This document shows, one piece after another, positions 1-9,093 of a stretch of 64,000 nucleotides of DNA (its first letter is position 1; every line of letters starts with the position of its first letter). The stretch is from Caballeronia sordidicola. GTDB lineage: Bacteria; Pseudomonadota; Gammaproteobacteria; Burkholderiales; Burkholderiaceae. The translations under genes were made by a program, and so were the position numbers. The notes below the pieces were generated by a model. It was not told the origin of the DNA. It saw nothing but the letters and a program-made list of their open reading frames with translations, and made no database searches. The stretch covers positions 23,837 to 87,836 of the forward strand of contig NZ_JNFG01000026.1 in assembly GCF_000729995.1 (NCBI RefSeq), given 5' to 3'.

Positions 1-115
1 TTTCAGAGGAAATTAGCTTGGGCATGCTGCGATTTTATACGCGGCAAGGACTGAAGCGCAGTTCGCAGGCGCGCTAGCGTACGGCGACCCGCCGGAGCAA
101 GTACGTCCAATAGGC

Positions 116-367
116 TCAGGATATCTTGAAGATGTTTTGCGAGCCGCGTACGTACAGGCCTTCGGCCTTCAGAAGAATGCGTTCGCGGTACAGATCGAAG
201 GCGGCGAGGACGGCCGATTCGCCCGACCCCATTTGCGGATTGAAACTCGATAGAGCCGCGTCGTCTATCTGGAATGAAATCTCGCGCGAACCGTCATACC
301 CCCAAAAGCACACGCAGTGCCGGGAGTCGTCGTAGGAACGGCTTGGGTTCGGGAAATTGAGTTTCAT
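116..367 (-). CDS. DUF1488 family small protein
   Basis: An 83-residue protein that starts at the ATG whose complement is at 365-367, with an AGGA ribosome site just upstream. It opens with a short hydrophobic-aromatic stretch (KLNFPNPS), then a CVCFWGYDG segment and an IDDAAL segment. This is the pattern I associate with DUF1488 proteins, small soluble proteins of unknown function common in Burkholderiales. No signal peptide or membrane segment is visible. It stands alone: the next gene starts 318 bases away on the other strand. The family assignment comes from memory of the pattern and no function is proposed. Confidence 0.6.
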   Translation of the reverse strand: MKLNFPNPSRSYDDSRHCVCFWGYDGSREISFQIDDAALSSFNPQMGSGESAVLAAFDLYRERILLKAEGLYVRGSQNIFKIS

Positions 368-685
368 ACGCCATCCTAGTCCTATTAGTGTGACGCGCGC
401 GACGGTGTTATTCCTAGTAATTACCCTGACCTAACACTCCCCCGCCAAGCGTAATGTTCCGACACCAACAAAATCGGGAAGCAATTACCGCCAGCCGGCT
501 AGCAAGCATTTAAGCCTTAAGCCGGCGCACTACCTGTACGTCTTTTGTAATGAACGCGGCGCCTCGATGCTCTCGCATCACGCCCCCCGGTTCAAGTAGA
601 CTCTGCTGCCACGCAATCGATTGATCCCTCGGCGCCTTGCTCGCAGGCGCGTCGTTGGCTCTACCAGAAATACGCTCGCCGCCTA
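368..685. other. Intergenic region, no gene
   Basis: Divergent intergenic region between the DUF1488 gene and the MFS gene, so it must hold both promoters. It contains an imperfect hairpin with 7-bp arms (GCCGGCT at 494-500 and AGCCGGC at 520-526). I see no convincing coding frame. Confidence 0.5.
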
Positions 686-2107
686 GTGAAACCAGCCAAC
701 TTCCGCATCACCGCCGCCGTTGTAGCCAGCGCGCTTTTTATGCAAAACATGGACGGTACGATCGTCGCGACGGCCCTGCCCGCCATGGCGCGCGACTTGG
801 GCGTCGATCCGGTCCATCTGAGTAGCGCCATTACTGCTTACCTCGTTGCGCTGACGGTGTTCATTCCGGCTAGCGGATGGGTTGCCGACCGCTTCGGTGC
901 AAAGCGCGTCTTCATGTGGGCAATCGCAACCTTCACGCTGGCCTCGCTTGCTTGTGCCGCGGCCGCGAACCTCCCGCAGCTGATTGCTGCGCGCATCGTG
1001 CAGGGAATCGGCGGGGCCATGATGGTGCCTGTCGGACGTCTGATCCTTTTCCGCGGCGTCAAACGTGAGGAGCTGTTGCAGGCCACGACCTGGCTCACCA
1101 TGCCTGCTCTCATCGGCCCGTTGATGGGTCCGCCATTGGGTGGCTTTCTCACCGATACCCTCTCGTGGCGCAGCATCTTCTGGGTCAACGTGCCTGTCGG
1201 CATAGTGGGCTTGCTGCTGACGTGGCGCTTGCTTCCGGCCGCGCCGCCCGAACATCATGCGCCGCCCGACGTGCGCGGAATGATGTTGATAGGCGCTTCG
1301 CTGACGCTGTTCATGACCGGCATCGAATGCGCGGGTCGCGGGGTCCTGCCGCCGTTTGCGTCGCCGGCATGCGTCGCTGCGGGGGTGCTGATGTTCTGGA
1401 TGGCCGTCAGGCACTGCCACCGCGTGGATGATCCGGCTGTCGATTTCTCGCTGCTCGCGATTCCGACCTTTCATGCTGCGACCATTGCGGGGAGCTTGTT
1501 TCGAGCCGGTGCGGGCGCGCTGCCCTTTCTCGTGCCGCTGACGTTACAAACCGGCTTTGGCTATAGCGCTTCCGCAAGTGGCCTTGTCACGTTCGCTAGC
1601 GCGCTAGGATCGTTTTGCATGCGGCCCATGACCTCGCTTGCACTAAGACGTTTTTCCGTCCGGACCGTGTTGTGCGCTGGCAGCGTTTCGTTTGCCGCCG
1701 TGCTCGTGGTGTGCTCTTTCATGTCGCAGAACTGGCCCGCTAGCGCCATCTTCCTGTTGCTGCTTGTGGGCGGATTATCGCGTTCGCTTAGCTTCGCCAC
1801 CATGGGCGCACTCGCTTTTGCCGATGTGCCCAAGCCCAAGCTGGCTGCCGCCACTTCATTCCAGGGCACCGCTCAGCAATTGATGAAAGCAGTCGGTGTG
1901 ACGGTCGCGGCAGGGACCATTCAGGTCACCATGATCGTGGCTCCCGGCGCGCACGCTGAACGGTGGCAGTTGGCTTCTGCGTTTATTGTTACCGCGCTTG
2001 TCGTGATTACTTCTTACCCGATGTTCATGCGGATGCCCGCCGAAGCAGGAGCGGGGATTTCTGCTTCGCGAGGGTCCGCACGCGGGCGCGCCAGCGAGGT
2101 CAAGTGA
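686..2107 (+). CDS. MFS multidrug exporter, DHA2 (EmrB/QacA-like) family
   Basis: A 473-residue inner-membrane protein with the alternating hydrophobic segments of a 14-helix drug:H+ antiporter. The first helix carries QNMDGTIVATALPAMA, the DHA2 signature around the conserved aspartate. Motif A is seen as GWVADRFGAKRV between helices 2 and 3. A motif C-like GPLMGPPLGGF lies near residue 150, followed by the usual WRSIFWVNVPVG. The start is a GTG with a weak ribosome site, chosen because the first in-frame ATG (740) would remove part of helix 1. The substrate cannot be told from sequence. The stop codon lies inside a 13-bp tandem duplication (2100-2125). It is not obviously in an operon. Confidence 0.85.
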   Translation: MKPANFRITAAVVASALFMQNMDGTIVATALPAMARDLGVDPVHLSSAITAYLVALTVFIPASGWVADRFGAKRVFMWAIATFTLASLACAAAANLPQLIAARIVQGIGGAMMVPVGRLILFRGVKREELLQATTWLTMPALIGPLMGPPLGGFLTDTLSWRSIFWVNVPVGIVGLLLTWRLLPAAPPEHHAPPDVRGMMLIGASLTLFMTGIECAGRGVLPPFASPACVAAGVLMFWMAVRHCHRVDDPAVDFSLLAIPTFHAATIAGSLFRAGAGALPFLVPLTLQTGFGYSASASGLVTFASALGSFCMRPMTSLALRRFSVRTVLCAGSVSFAAVLVVCSFMSQNWPASAIFLLLLVGGLSRSLSFATMGALAFADVPKPKLAAATSFQGTAQQLMKAVGVTVAAGTIQVTMIVAPGAHAERWQLASAFIVTALVVITSYPMFMRMPAEAGAGISASRGSARGRASEVK

Positions 2108-2125
2108 CGCTATCAAGTGACGCTG
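2100..2125. repeat. 13-bp tandem duplication at the MFS stop codon
   Basis: TCAAGTGACGCTA at 2100-2112 is followed at once by TCAAGTGACGCTG at 2113-2125. The first copy contains the TGA stop of the MFS gene. Confidence 0.8.
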
Positions 2126-2126
2126 A

Positions 2127-3248
2127 TCAAGCGCCGATCAACACCCCGGTCCTGAACGGGACCGCGCCGGTTACACGGCCCATCGGTGCGCCGGCGATAA
2201 CAAAGCGGATCGCCCGGCGCATATAAAAGACGCCGTCGTTTTTCGTCGTGAGCGTGGTTACCTCGTCCGTGATCGGATCGACGATATCGAAGACCGGGTC
2301 ACCCGCTTTCAGATGTGCCCCAACTTGTGCGCGATACACCACCACACCGCTTGCGGGCGCGATGAACTGCTCGCTGCCGGCTAATGGCGTCGCAGGATGG
2401 TTGAGCGGTGGCATCTCGCGCGCTTCGCCTTCGATCACTCCCCGATACGTCAGGTAGTCGACAATCGCGTCCGCGTCCTGCTCCGCGAACTCATAGGACA
2501 CGTCGCGCTGGCCGCGATGCTCGACCGTCAGTGCAACGTTGGGCGCGGCGAGCGGCGTGCCCTCGCCCAGAAGCGCACGGACGTCGTTCCAGAGTTGCGT
2601 ATGAACCTCGTCGAATGACTGGCCGCCCGAGTCCGCACAGAGCAGTACACCGCTTGCGCCCAGGTAACGCGCGAGCGGCTCGACCGCCGGCCAGCTCGCA
2701 GGGCTCGTGTACAGGTGCATGGTGGCCTCCAACGAACAGTGCAGGTCGAGGATGACGTCGGCATCGGCTGCCATGATCAGCATCTCGCGGCGCAAGGACT
2801 CAAACTCGTTCTTCGGCTTGACCTCGGCGAGCATGTCGCATACAGCACGCCGCAACAACCGCGTGTTGGCGTCGGCGTCCTGCGTCCACTGGCTGCCAAT
2901 ATGCTCGACCAAAGCAGCGGCGGTGGGCAGCGGGAAGCTGCGATTGAAGTTGTGGCCGCTATTCAACTCGAAGCGCCCAAGGAACTGCCCGAGCACATGC
3001 TGCGAGAGTCCGATCGGGTTTGCGACCGGCACCAGGATCACTTCGCCGCGAATCCGTCCCGCCTTTTCCAGTTCGATCAGCCGTTGCTTCAGGCGCCACG
3101 CGGTCAGCATCGCGGGAATTTCGTCCGCGTGCAGCGACGCTTGTATGTAGATCTTCTCGCCCTTTCCCGGCGTGCCAAAGTGAAAGCTGACGAACTCGCG
3201 GCGCGTGCCGATGGACGTGGAAACCAGCGGCGTGTTTTGGATGTGCAT
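2127..3248 (-). CDS. M14-family zinc hydrolase (succinylglutamate desuccinylase/aspartoacylase type)
   Basis: A 373-residue cytosolic enzyme of the AstE/AspA group, which removes an acyl group from an N-acyl amino acid. Zinc ligands fit H40 and E43 (SLHADE) and H170 (ILDLH). A substrate-binding FNRSF motif surrounds R103. The C-terminal third is a beta-rich biotinyl-like domain (PASGVVVYRAQVGAHLKAG), as in larger members of the family. It lies 21 bp downstream of the amino-acid binding protein gene on the same strand and is probably cotranscribed with it. The pairing suggests uptake of an acylated amino acid and its hydrolysis, but the actual acyl group is not evident. It is distinct from the M14 gene at 46.7 kb. 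Confidence 0.82.
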   Translation of the reverse strand: MHIQNTPLVSTSIGTRREFVSFHFGTPGKGEKIYIQASLHADEIPAMLTAWRLKQRLIELEKAGRIRGEVILVPVANPIGLSQHVLGQFLGRFELNSGHNFNRSFPLPTAAALVEHIGSQWTQDADANTRLLRRAVCDMLAEVKPKNEFESLRREMLIMAADADVILDLHCSLEATMHLYTSPASWPAVEPLARYLGASGVLLCADSGGQSFDEVHTQLWNDVRALLGEGTPLAAPNVALTVEHRGQRDVSYEFAEQDADAIVDYLTYRGVIEGEAREMPPLNHPATPLAGSEQFIAPASGVVVYRAQVGAHLKAGDPVFDIVDPITDEVTTLTTKNDGVFYMRRAIRFVIAGAPMGRVTGAVPFRTGVLIGA

Positions 3249-3269
3249 CGAATGCTCCTGAAAATCCTG

Positions 3270-4049
3270 TTAGTTGCCGTAGACGTCGAAGTCGAAATAC
3301 TTGTGGGCAATCTTTTGGTACGTGCCGTCTGCACGCATGCCGGCAATCGCGCTATCGATACTTGCCTTGAGCGCAGCGTCGTCCTTGCGCAGGCCGATGC
3401 CCGTGCCGTGGTCACCCATCTCAAGCGGTCCGCCGACAAACCCGAATCCCTTGCCTCGCGGTGTCTTCAGGAAGCCGTTATCCGCTTCCACCGACCCCAG
3501 CAGCGCCGCGTCCAGCCGGCCCGCCATCAGGTCTTCAAAAACGCCTTCCTGACTTTGATACGCGACCACTTCCACGCCACCCGACTGCCAGTTCTTCTGC
3601 GCATACGTTTCGAACTGCGTGCCGCTCTGTACCCCAATGCGCTTGCCGCGCAGACCTTCCGCGCTGACGGTTAGCGGAGTGCCGGTCTTCGCGATCAAAC
3701 GGGACTTGAACTGGAACAGCTTGGTCGAAAACGCGATCTGCTGCATGCGCTTTTCTGTGATCGCCATCGACGAGATGATCGCGTCGATCTTGCGTGCCTG
3801 CAGCGCCGGGATCATGCCGGAAAACTCCATCTCGACCCATTGGCAATGCATCGCGATGCGGCGGCAAATCTCGTTGGCGAGATCGACGTCAAAACCGGTC
3901 ACGGTGCCGTCCGGCATTTTTACGTCCATTGGCGGATACGTCGGATCAATGCCGAGGCGCAATACGTTCGCGTCTTTCGCGAAGGCAGGCGTGGAGACGG
4001 TTACGGCCGCAATCACGGCGGCGGCCAGCAATGAGGAGAGAGTTTTCAT
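3270..4049 (-). CDS. Periplasmic amino-acid ABC transporter substrate-binding protein
   Basis: A 259-residue family 3 solute-binding protein of the Lys/Arg/Orn or cystine type. Residues 1-24 form a signal peptide ending in AFA. The mature part begins with VLRLGIDPTYPPMDV and GFDVDLANEICRRI, the hallmark of this family. Later come SSMAITEKRMQQIAFS and GVQSGTQFE. It collects an amino acid in the periplasm for an ABC permease, but no permease or ATPase gene is next to it, so it must share one encoded elsewhere. It is transcribed with the M14 hydrolase downstream and diverges from the LysR gene at 4182. Confidence 0.87.
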   Translation of the reverse strand: MKTLSSLLAAAVIAAVTVSTPAFAKDANVLRLGIDPTYPPMDVKMPDGTVTGFDVDLANEICRRIAMHCQWVEMEFSGMIPALQARKIDAIISSMAITEKRMQQIAFSTKLFQFKSRLIAKTGTPLTVSAEGLRGKRIGVQSGTQFETYAQKNWQSGGVEVVAYQSQEGVFEDLMAGRLDAALLGSVEADNGFLKTPRGKGFGFVGGPLEMGDHGTGIGLRKDDAALKASIDSAIAGMRADGTYQKIAHKYFDFDVYGN

Positions 4050-4062
4050 CGGCGCTTACTCA

Positions 4063-4091
4063 GTGGTCAAGACGCGGTGGTCAAGACGGTG
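4063..4091. repeat. Short direct repeat in the SBP-LysR promoter region
   Basis: GTGGTCAAGACG occurs twice in a row, about 14-15 bp apart, just upstream of the binding-protein gene. It may be a regulator site or a chance duplication. Confidence 0.5.
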
Positions 4092-4181
4092 ATGGGGACG
4101 ACACGCCTGCATGGTACGAGTGCAAAATGCCACCAAACAGGGCCGATTTACTTATCATGATCACTTTTACCTATCACCCGG

Positions 4182-5159
4182 GTGGAAATTGTGGACCTGA
4201 CCTTGACGCAACTTCGCGTGTTCGTGGCTGTTGCTGAAGCCGGCAGCCTCAGGGCGGCGGCGCGCAGCCTTGGCATTGCACAAAGCGGCGTGACGCAACA
4301 GTTGAGGAAACTCGAGACCAGCGCGGGCGGCCCCCTGTTCGAACGCGGGCATCGCGGCGCGCGCCTGACCTCGGTTGGGGAGCGCTTGCGGATTCGCGCC
4401 GACGTGATCCTCGGCGAATGCGTTCGAACCGAAAACGAAATGCGCCAGTTACGCGGTGAGTTGACCGGCCAGGTCTCGCTCGGCGCAGCGGCTGAGGCCA
4501 TGATGCGATTATTTCCCGCGCTGCTCGCGAGTTTTCGCGAGCGCTGTCCTCGTATTGACGTTCACCTGACCAGCGCCACGTCGAGGGTCCTGACGGCCTG
4601 GGTGCGCGACGGCAGCCTGGACTTCGCGTTGGCGCTGGTATCGAACGAAGCGGATATTCATGATCTGGACGCGACCACGCTGTTTGAATCGCCCGTCACC
4701 GTCATCGCACGGCGTGGTCATCCGCTAGGCCGCGCGCGATCGCTGCGGGCGTTGCAGGATTGCGAGTGGGTCAGTACGCGGCCGCGCCATGCAGGTGATG
4801 TCGCGAACCGTTTGTCCACGTTGTTCGAAGACGCGGGGCTTGAACCGCCGCGTATCGCGGCCACGACCGAGGCGGTATTCGATACGCTGCATTGCGTGGC
4901 GAACAGCGATTATCTGTCGCTCGAACCCGTGCGTCTCGCGGCACATCCGTTCTTCAGGGACCATGTGGAGGTGGTCCCGATCAAAGAACAGGCTTTGAGT
5001 ACGCGTGTGTGCCTGCTGCGCCGCGCGGGCGTGCCGTTGACTCCGGTGGCGCAGGAGCTGGCGTCCATGGCTGTATCGTTTGCGAGGATGCTGCCCGGGA
5101 CAGGCGGAACTGGCGTCAGTGGTGTGACCTCCGTGACAGACAAGGTGCGTAGTCAATGA
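4182..5159 (+). CDS. LysR-family transcriptional regulator
   Basis: A 325-residue LTTR. The winged helix-turn-helix is in residues 5-65 (LTLTQLRVFVAVAEAGSLRAAARSLGIAQSGVTQQLRKLE), followed by the linker helix and an effector domain to about residue 300. The start used is the GTG at 4182; the GTG at 4191 is also possible. It diverges from the binding protein/M14 pair with 132 bp between starts, so it is the likely regulator of that pair. The C-terminal tail after residue 300 is low complexity. The effector is unknown. Confidence 0.85.
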   Translation: MEIVDLTLTQLRVFVAVAEAGSLRAAARSLGIAQSGVTQQLRKLETSAGGPLFERGHRGARLTSVGERLRIRADVILGECVRTENEMRQLRGELTGQVSLGAAAEAMMRLFPALLASFRERCPRIDVHLTSATSRVLTAWVRDGSLDFALALVSNEADIHDLDATTLFESPVTVIARRGHPLGRARSLRALQDCEWVSTRPRHAGDVANRLSTLFEDAGLEPPRIAATTEAVFDTLHCVANSDYLSLEPVRLAAHPFFRDHVEVVPIKEQALSTRVCLLRRAGVPLTPVAQELASMAVSFARMLPGTGGTGVSGVTSVTDKVRSQ

Positions 5160-5275
5160 CACTCTGACACTCGATTTACCATCACGCCCGGACGGCCCCG
5201 CGCCGTTCTTCAGGTCCGTTCCGACCGGCTATCATGTTGGCCTGGGCAACGCTTCAAGCTTTGGGAAATACGGTC

Positions 5276-5863
5276 ATGACAAGAAAGAAACCTGCGGACA
5301 GCGCGCCTCGCGAAACCGCTGCAATCCTGCGTCACTGGCACGACGCGGTACCCAACGACCGGCTGGCCCACCTCGTGAAGGACGCCGCGCGTTCGCTGGT
5401 GCGCGCGCTGCAGATGCGGCTTGCAGAGCACACCGTGTCGTACGGGCACTGGACGTTCCTGCGAATCCTGTGGGAGACGGATGGCTTGACGCAGCGCGAG
5501 CTGAGCACGCAGGCGGGGGTGATGGAGCCAACGACCTTTGCCGCGGTCAAGGCTATGGAGGCGCTGGGTTATGTCGAGCGTCAGCAGATGCCGGACAACA
5601 AGAAAAACGTGCACGTGTTCCTCACGGCCGAGGGCCGGGCGCTGAAAGAAAAGCTCGTGCCGCTCGCCGAGGAAGTCAACGAGGTCGGCGCGGTGGGCTT
5701 AAGCGAGCACGACATCAAGACCGCACGCAAGGTGTTGCTGGCACTGATTGAAAACCTGGCCGACGATGAACTGGGGTCAACGAACCCAATGCGCCGCGTG
5801 CCTTCTACGCGGGAGTTGGGACGAATTATTGCGGAGCGTGGGGATACGGTAGAGGACAGGTGA
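5276..5863 (+). CDS. MarR-family transcriptional regulator
   Basis: A 195-residue winged-helix regulator. The MarR core runs from residue 35 to about 145, with the recognition region LTQRELSTQAGVMEPTTFAAVKAMEALGYVERQQMP and the wing KKNVHVFLTAEGRAL. The ATG at 5276 is preferred over an upstream ATG at 5234 because the 14 extra residues look non-coding. It is convergent with the aldo/keto reductase. MarR proteins often respond to phenolic ligands, but neither target nor ligand can be read here. Confidence 0.83.
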   Translation: MTRKKPADSAPRETAAILRHWHDAVPNDRLAHLVKDAARSLVRALQMRLAEHTVSYGHWTFLRILWETDGLTQRELSTQAGVMEPTTFAAVKAMEALGYVERQQMPDNKKNVHVFLTAEGRALKEKLVPLAEEVNEVGAVGLSEHDIKTARKVLLALIENLADDELGSTNPMRRVPSTRELGRIIAERGDTVEDR

Positions 5864-5903
5864 CGCTGACGATGCAATAGCATCCCTCGCCCTCTCCTCC
5901 TCT

Positions 5904-6929
5904 CTACACCGGTGACGGATTGCGATCCGCGAATCCGCGTTGATGCCAGTACGGATACGGCAGCGGCAACGTGCTCGCTTTATCCAGCGCCGCAATCTGC
6001 TGCGCACTCAACGACCACCCCACACTGCCCAGGTTCTCGCGGAACTGCTTCTCGTCGCGAGCGCCCACAATCACGTTCGCGACTGTCGGCCGCTGCAGCA
6101 GCCAGTTCAACGCAATCTGCGGCACGCTTTTTCCCGTTTCCCTGGCCACGGCATCCAGTGCGTCCACAATGCCGTACACATATTCGTCGGCAACCGGCGG
6201 TCCCATATCCGCCGTCTTGTGCAAACGGCTGTTCTCCGGCAACGGGCTGCCGCGACGGATCTTGCCTGTCAGGCGCCCCCACCCCAGCGGACTCCACACA
6301 ATGGTCGAGACCTTCTGGTCCAGTCCCAGCGGCATGAGTTCATGCTCGAAATCGCGGCCGGTCAGCGAGTAATACGCCTGATGCACCGAATGCCGCGCGA
6401 GGCCTTCGCGGTCGGACACCGCCAGCGATTTCATCAAGTGCCAGCCGGAAAAATTCGAGCAGCCGATCATGCGGATCTTGCCCGCGCGCACGAAGTCGTC
6501 GAGCGTGCGCAAGGTTTCTTCCACGCGTGTCAGTGCGTCGAAACCGTGCAGTTGATAGATATCGATGTAGTCGGTGTTCAGGCGCTTCAGGCTGCCATTG
6601 ATAGCTTCCGTCAAGTGATGCCGAGTCGAGCCGACGCTGTTCACGTCCGAGCCGAACTGAAACGTTCCTTTCGTCGATACGATCACCTTCGAGCGGCGTC
6701 CGGCGATTGCCTTGCCGAGTATCTCCTCCGCCATGCCATCGGAATAGATGTCGGCGCTGTCGAACATCGAGACGCCCGCCTCCAGCGCAATGTCAACCAG
6801 GCTGCGCGCGCCGTCGGCATCGGTGCTGCCCCATGCCTTGAAGAAATCGTTGCTGCCGCCGAACGTGGCGGTGCCCAGACTCAGCACGGGCACCTTGAAT
6901 CCTGTCTCGCCCAATAAGCGATATTCCAT
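5904..6929 (-). CDS. Aldo/keto reductase
   Basis: A 341-residue NADP(H)-dependent oxidoreductase with an (alpha/beta)8 barrel. It begins MEYRLLGETGFKVPVLSLGTATFGG and has the AKR catalytic tetrad pattern: D and Y in MFDSADIYSDG, K in RSKVIVSTK, H in DIYQLHG. The C-terminal cofactor region is VPQIALNWLLQRPTVANVIVGAR. The start is the ATG at 6929, preceded by AAGGAGTG; the longer reading frame to 7022 has no ribosome site. It resembles the YajO/Gcy-like group of general aldehyde reductases. It lies 165 bp beyond the end of hutG on the same strand. Confidence 0.85.
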   Translation of the reverse strand: MEYRLLGETGFKVPVLSLGTATFGGSNDFFKAWGSTDADGARSLVDIALEAGVSMFDSADIYSDGMAEEILGKAIAGRRSKVIVSTKGTFQFGSDVNSVGSTRHHLTEAINGSLKRLNTDYIDIYQLHGFDALTRVEETLRTLDDFVRAGKIRMIGCSNFSGWHLMKSLAVSDREGLARHSVHQAYYSLTGRDFEHELMPLGLDQKVSTIVWSPLGWGRLTGKIRRGSPLPENSRLHKTADMGPPVADEYVYGIVDALDAVARETGKSVPQIALNWLLQRPTVANVIVGARDEKQFRENLGSVGWSLSAQQIAALDKASTLPLPYPYWHQRGFADRNPSPV

Positions 6930-7094
6930 GTCCACTCCTTTCCATTGAAAGCCAATGAGCTGCTCCCGCGCAGGCGACACGGGCAGGCGGCTTCGTTGAT
7001 GTATCGGCCATGCAGTGGGCATATTAAGAGATCGTTGAAAATCGTGCTTGGGTGCCCGGCAGCGCCAGCCGGTTCAACGCTCAAGCAACAGCGA

Positions 7095-7889
7095 TTACAG
7101 CCCCCGGATCACATCCAGCGCCACGCCCACCATGTTCTTCACCACCACCTGAACCTGACTGGCTGCTTCAGGCGCGTAGTCGAACGGTTCCGTCTCATGC
7201 ATGTAGGTCGACTGGCACATTTCCAGTTGTATCGCGTGAACGCCAGTCTCAGGCGTTCCATAGTGACGCGTGTTGTAGCCGCCCTTGAAACGGCCGTTGG
7301 CGATCCACGTATAAGCGCTCTGCGCAGCGGCATCGGTAACCGCTTGCAACGCGCCCGGCGCCGCCGTGCGCCCATCCTGCGTACCGATATTCAGATCGGG
7401 AAGCTTGCCCTCGAACAGACGCGGCAACACGCTTGCAATCGAATGCGCTTCCCACAACAACACGTTCGGATGCGCTGCCCGCAACCGTGCAAGTTCTGCC
7501 TCAAGCACGTCGTGATACGGCTGCCAGTAGGTCACTACGCGCCGCGCTTTCTCGGCAGCATCGGGCCCCACGCCATCGCGATACAGCGGCATGCCCCGGA
7601 AGGTTTCGCCCGGGCACAGGCCCGTTGTCGTCTGGCCGGGGTAGAGACTTTCATCGTTCGATGGACGGTTCAGGTCGATCACATAACGCGAGATGCGAGC
7701 GCCCAGAATTGTCGCGCCTATCTCGCGGGCGAAGTCATACAGGCGGTCGAGATGCCAGTCGGTGTCCGCCACGGTTAGCGCTATGTCCGTGTACAACGGC
7801 CGCAAGCTCTCGGGAATTTCAGTGCCGACGTGCGGGATTGAAATAAGCAGTGGCGCATCGCCGCGATGCAAGGTGTAGAGATCGGTCAT
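7095..7889 (-). CDS. hutG: N-formylglutamate deformylase
   Basis: A 264-residue zinc-dependent amidohydrolase of the N-formylglutamate amidohydrolase (FGase) family. It converts N-formyl-L-glutamate to glutamate and formate, the last step of the five-enzyme histidine pathway. Recognisable blocks are ISIPHVGTEIP near the start, ADTDWHLDRLY, YVIDLNRPSNDESLYPG and WEAHSIAS. Length matches HutG of Burkholderia and Pseudomonas. No other hut gene is near, so it may be an orphan paralogue for formylated amino acids. A LysR gene ends 70 bp upstream on the same strand. Confidence 0.88.
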   Translation of the reverse strand: MTDLYTLHRGDAPLLISIPHVGTEIPESLRPLYTDIALTVADTDWHLDRLYDFAREIGATILGARISRYVIDLNRPSNDESLYPGQTTTGLCPGETFRGMPLYRDGVGPDAAEKARRVVTYWQPYHDVLEAELARLRAAHPNVLLWEAHSIASVLPRLFEGKLPDLNIGTQDGRTAAPGALQAVTDAAAQSAYTWIANGRFKGGYNTRHYGTPETGVHAIQLEMCQSTYMHETEPFDYAPEAASQVQVVVKNMVGVALDVIRGL

Positions 7890-7959
7890 GATGGATTCCG
7901 GGCGAAGTAAGCGTACGAAAAGGGGTAGAGAAAGAGGTCAATAGGCAAGTCGATAAGCG

Positions 7960-8925
7960 TTATTGGATCGCATCGTCCGGCAGGTTGGGTAGCGCTTGCT
8001 GAAGCGCCGGGCGAATGCGCTGGTCGAGCACACCACGCGTCAAGGAGATCAGTTCGGCCGCAAAACCATCCCATTCGCTCTCACGGTGCAGCAGGAAAAA
8101 ATCGCGGCGTGCAAGGCCGCCTGGCGGCAGCGGCAACACCTCGATTTCCTCCAGATAATGGCGCGCCTGCCACAAGCAAAGTGGCGTGGAGATGGCGAAA
8201 CCAAGACCCGCGGCAACGAGGCTGAGCAGGGGATCGGTAGCGTCGAATTCATAACGCCGCGGGCTGTCGATACCGAGGTGCCGCGCAAAACGCTCGACCT
8301 GCTGGCCAATCACCGAGCGCCCCGTATAACGAATCAAAGGAAGATTGCTGGCGAGCATACGCCAGTCCGCCGCGGGTCGCGACGCGAGGAAGCGCCGCGA
8401 TGCAACCGCCACGAATGCCTCGGAGAACAAGGGAATCTCCACAATACGCGGGTCCGAAATGACAGTCTGGGTGCATACGGCCAGATCGATCTCGCGATCG
8501 TGCAACTGCTTGGTCAACCCGGGCGTCAATCCCGACCACAACGCAATCTGCCGCGACGAACCCGAGAGCGCTCGAATCAGTTCGGGACCGATCGTGGCCG
8601 CGAACGAGTCCACGCAACCCAGCCGAACCGACGCGTTGCCTGCACCGGATACCTCGTCGATGCGGGCACTCACCCGTTGCGCGTGATCGAGCAAGGGCGA
8701 GGCGAGTTCGAGCAAGGCTCGCCCTGCGCTGTTGGCCCGCGGCGGGCGGCTGTCCCGATCGAACAGGCTTGTACCCTGCTCGCGTTCGAGCGCGGATACA
8801 GCCTGGCTAATCGCGCTCTGGCTCACGCCGAGCTGCTTTGCAGCGGCAGTCATCGAGCCTGTATCGCAGACGGCAACGAATGCCTGCAACGCACGCAGGT
8901 CAATCGGGTGATGCGGTCGTCTCAT
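7960..8925 (-). CDS. LysR-family transcriptional regulator
   Basis: A 321-residue LTTR. The DNA-binding part is IDLRALQAFVAVCDTGSMTAAAKQLGVSQSAISQAVSALE in residues 7-46, followed by a periplasmic-binding-protein-like effector domain. The ATG at 8925 is chosen because it puts the HTH at the usual distance from the N terminus; the frame stays open to 9042 without family similarity. It is upstream of hutG on the same strand, 70 bp apart, and might control hutG and the reductase. The effector is unknown. Confidence 0.84.
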   Translation of the reverse strand: MRRPHHPIDLRALQAFVAVCDTGSMTAAAKQLGVSQSAISQAVSALEREQGTSLFDRDSRPPRANSAGRALLELASPLLDHAQRVSARIDEVSGAGNASVRLGCVDSFAATIGPELIRALSGSSRQIALWSGLTPGLTKQLHDREIDLAVCTQTVISDPRIVEIPLFSEAFVAVASRRFLASRPAADWRMLASNLPLIRYTGRSVIGQQVERFARHLGIDSPRRYEFDATDPLLSLVAAGLGFAISTPLCLWQARHYLEEIEVLPLPPGGLARRDFFLLHRESEWDGFAAELISLTRGVLDQRIRPALQQALPNLPDDAIQ

Positions 8926-9093
8926 GGGCGCTCCGGTTTGGCGCGGCGCTGCCTTAACAGGGTTCCCAGCATGCCCGTGCTGCCAGGCACCATGCGAAGC
9001 TGCAGCGTTTTCCGGCGATGTCCATAAGTTTGCCTTATGCAAAATATTCGCGGAAGTGCCTGATGTGCCTCATGCGCCACGCGAAGTTCCGGC

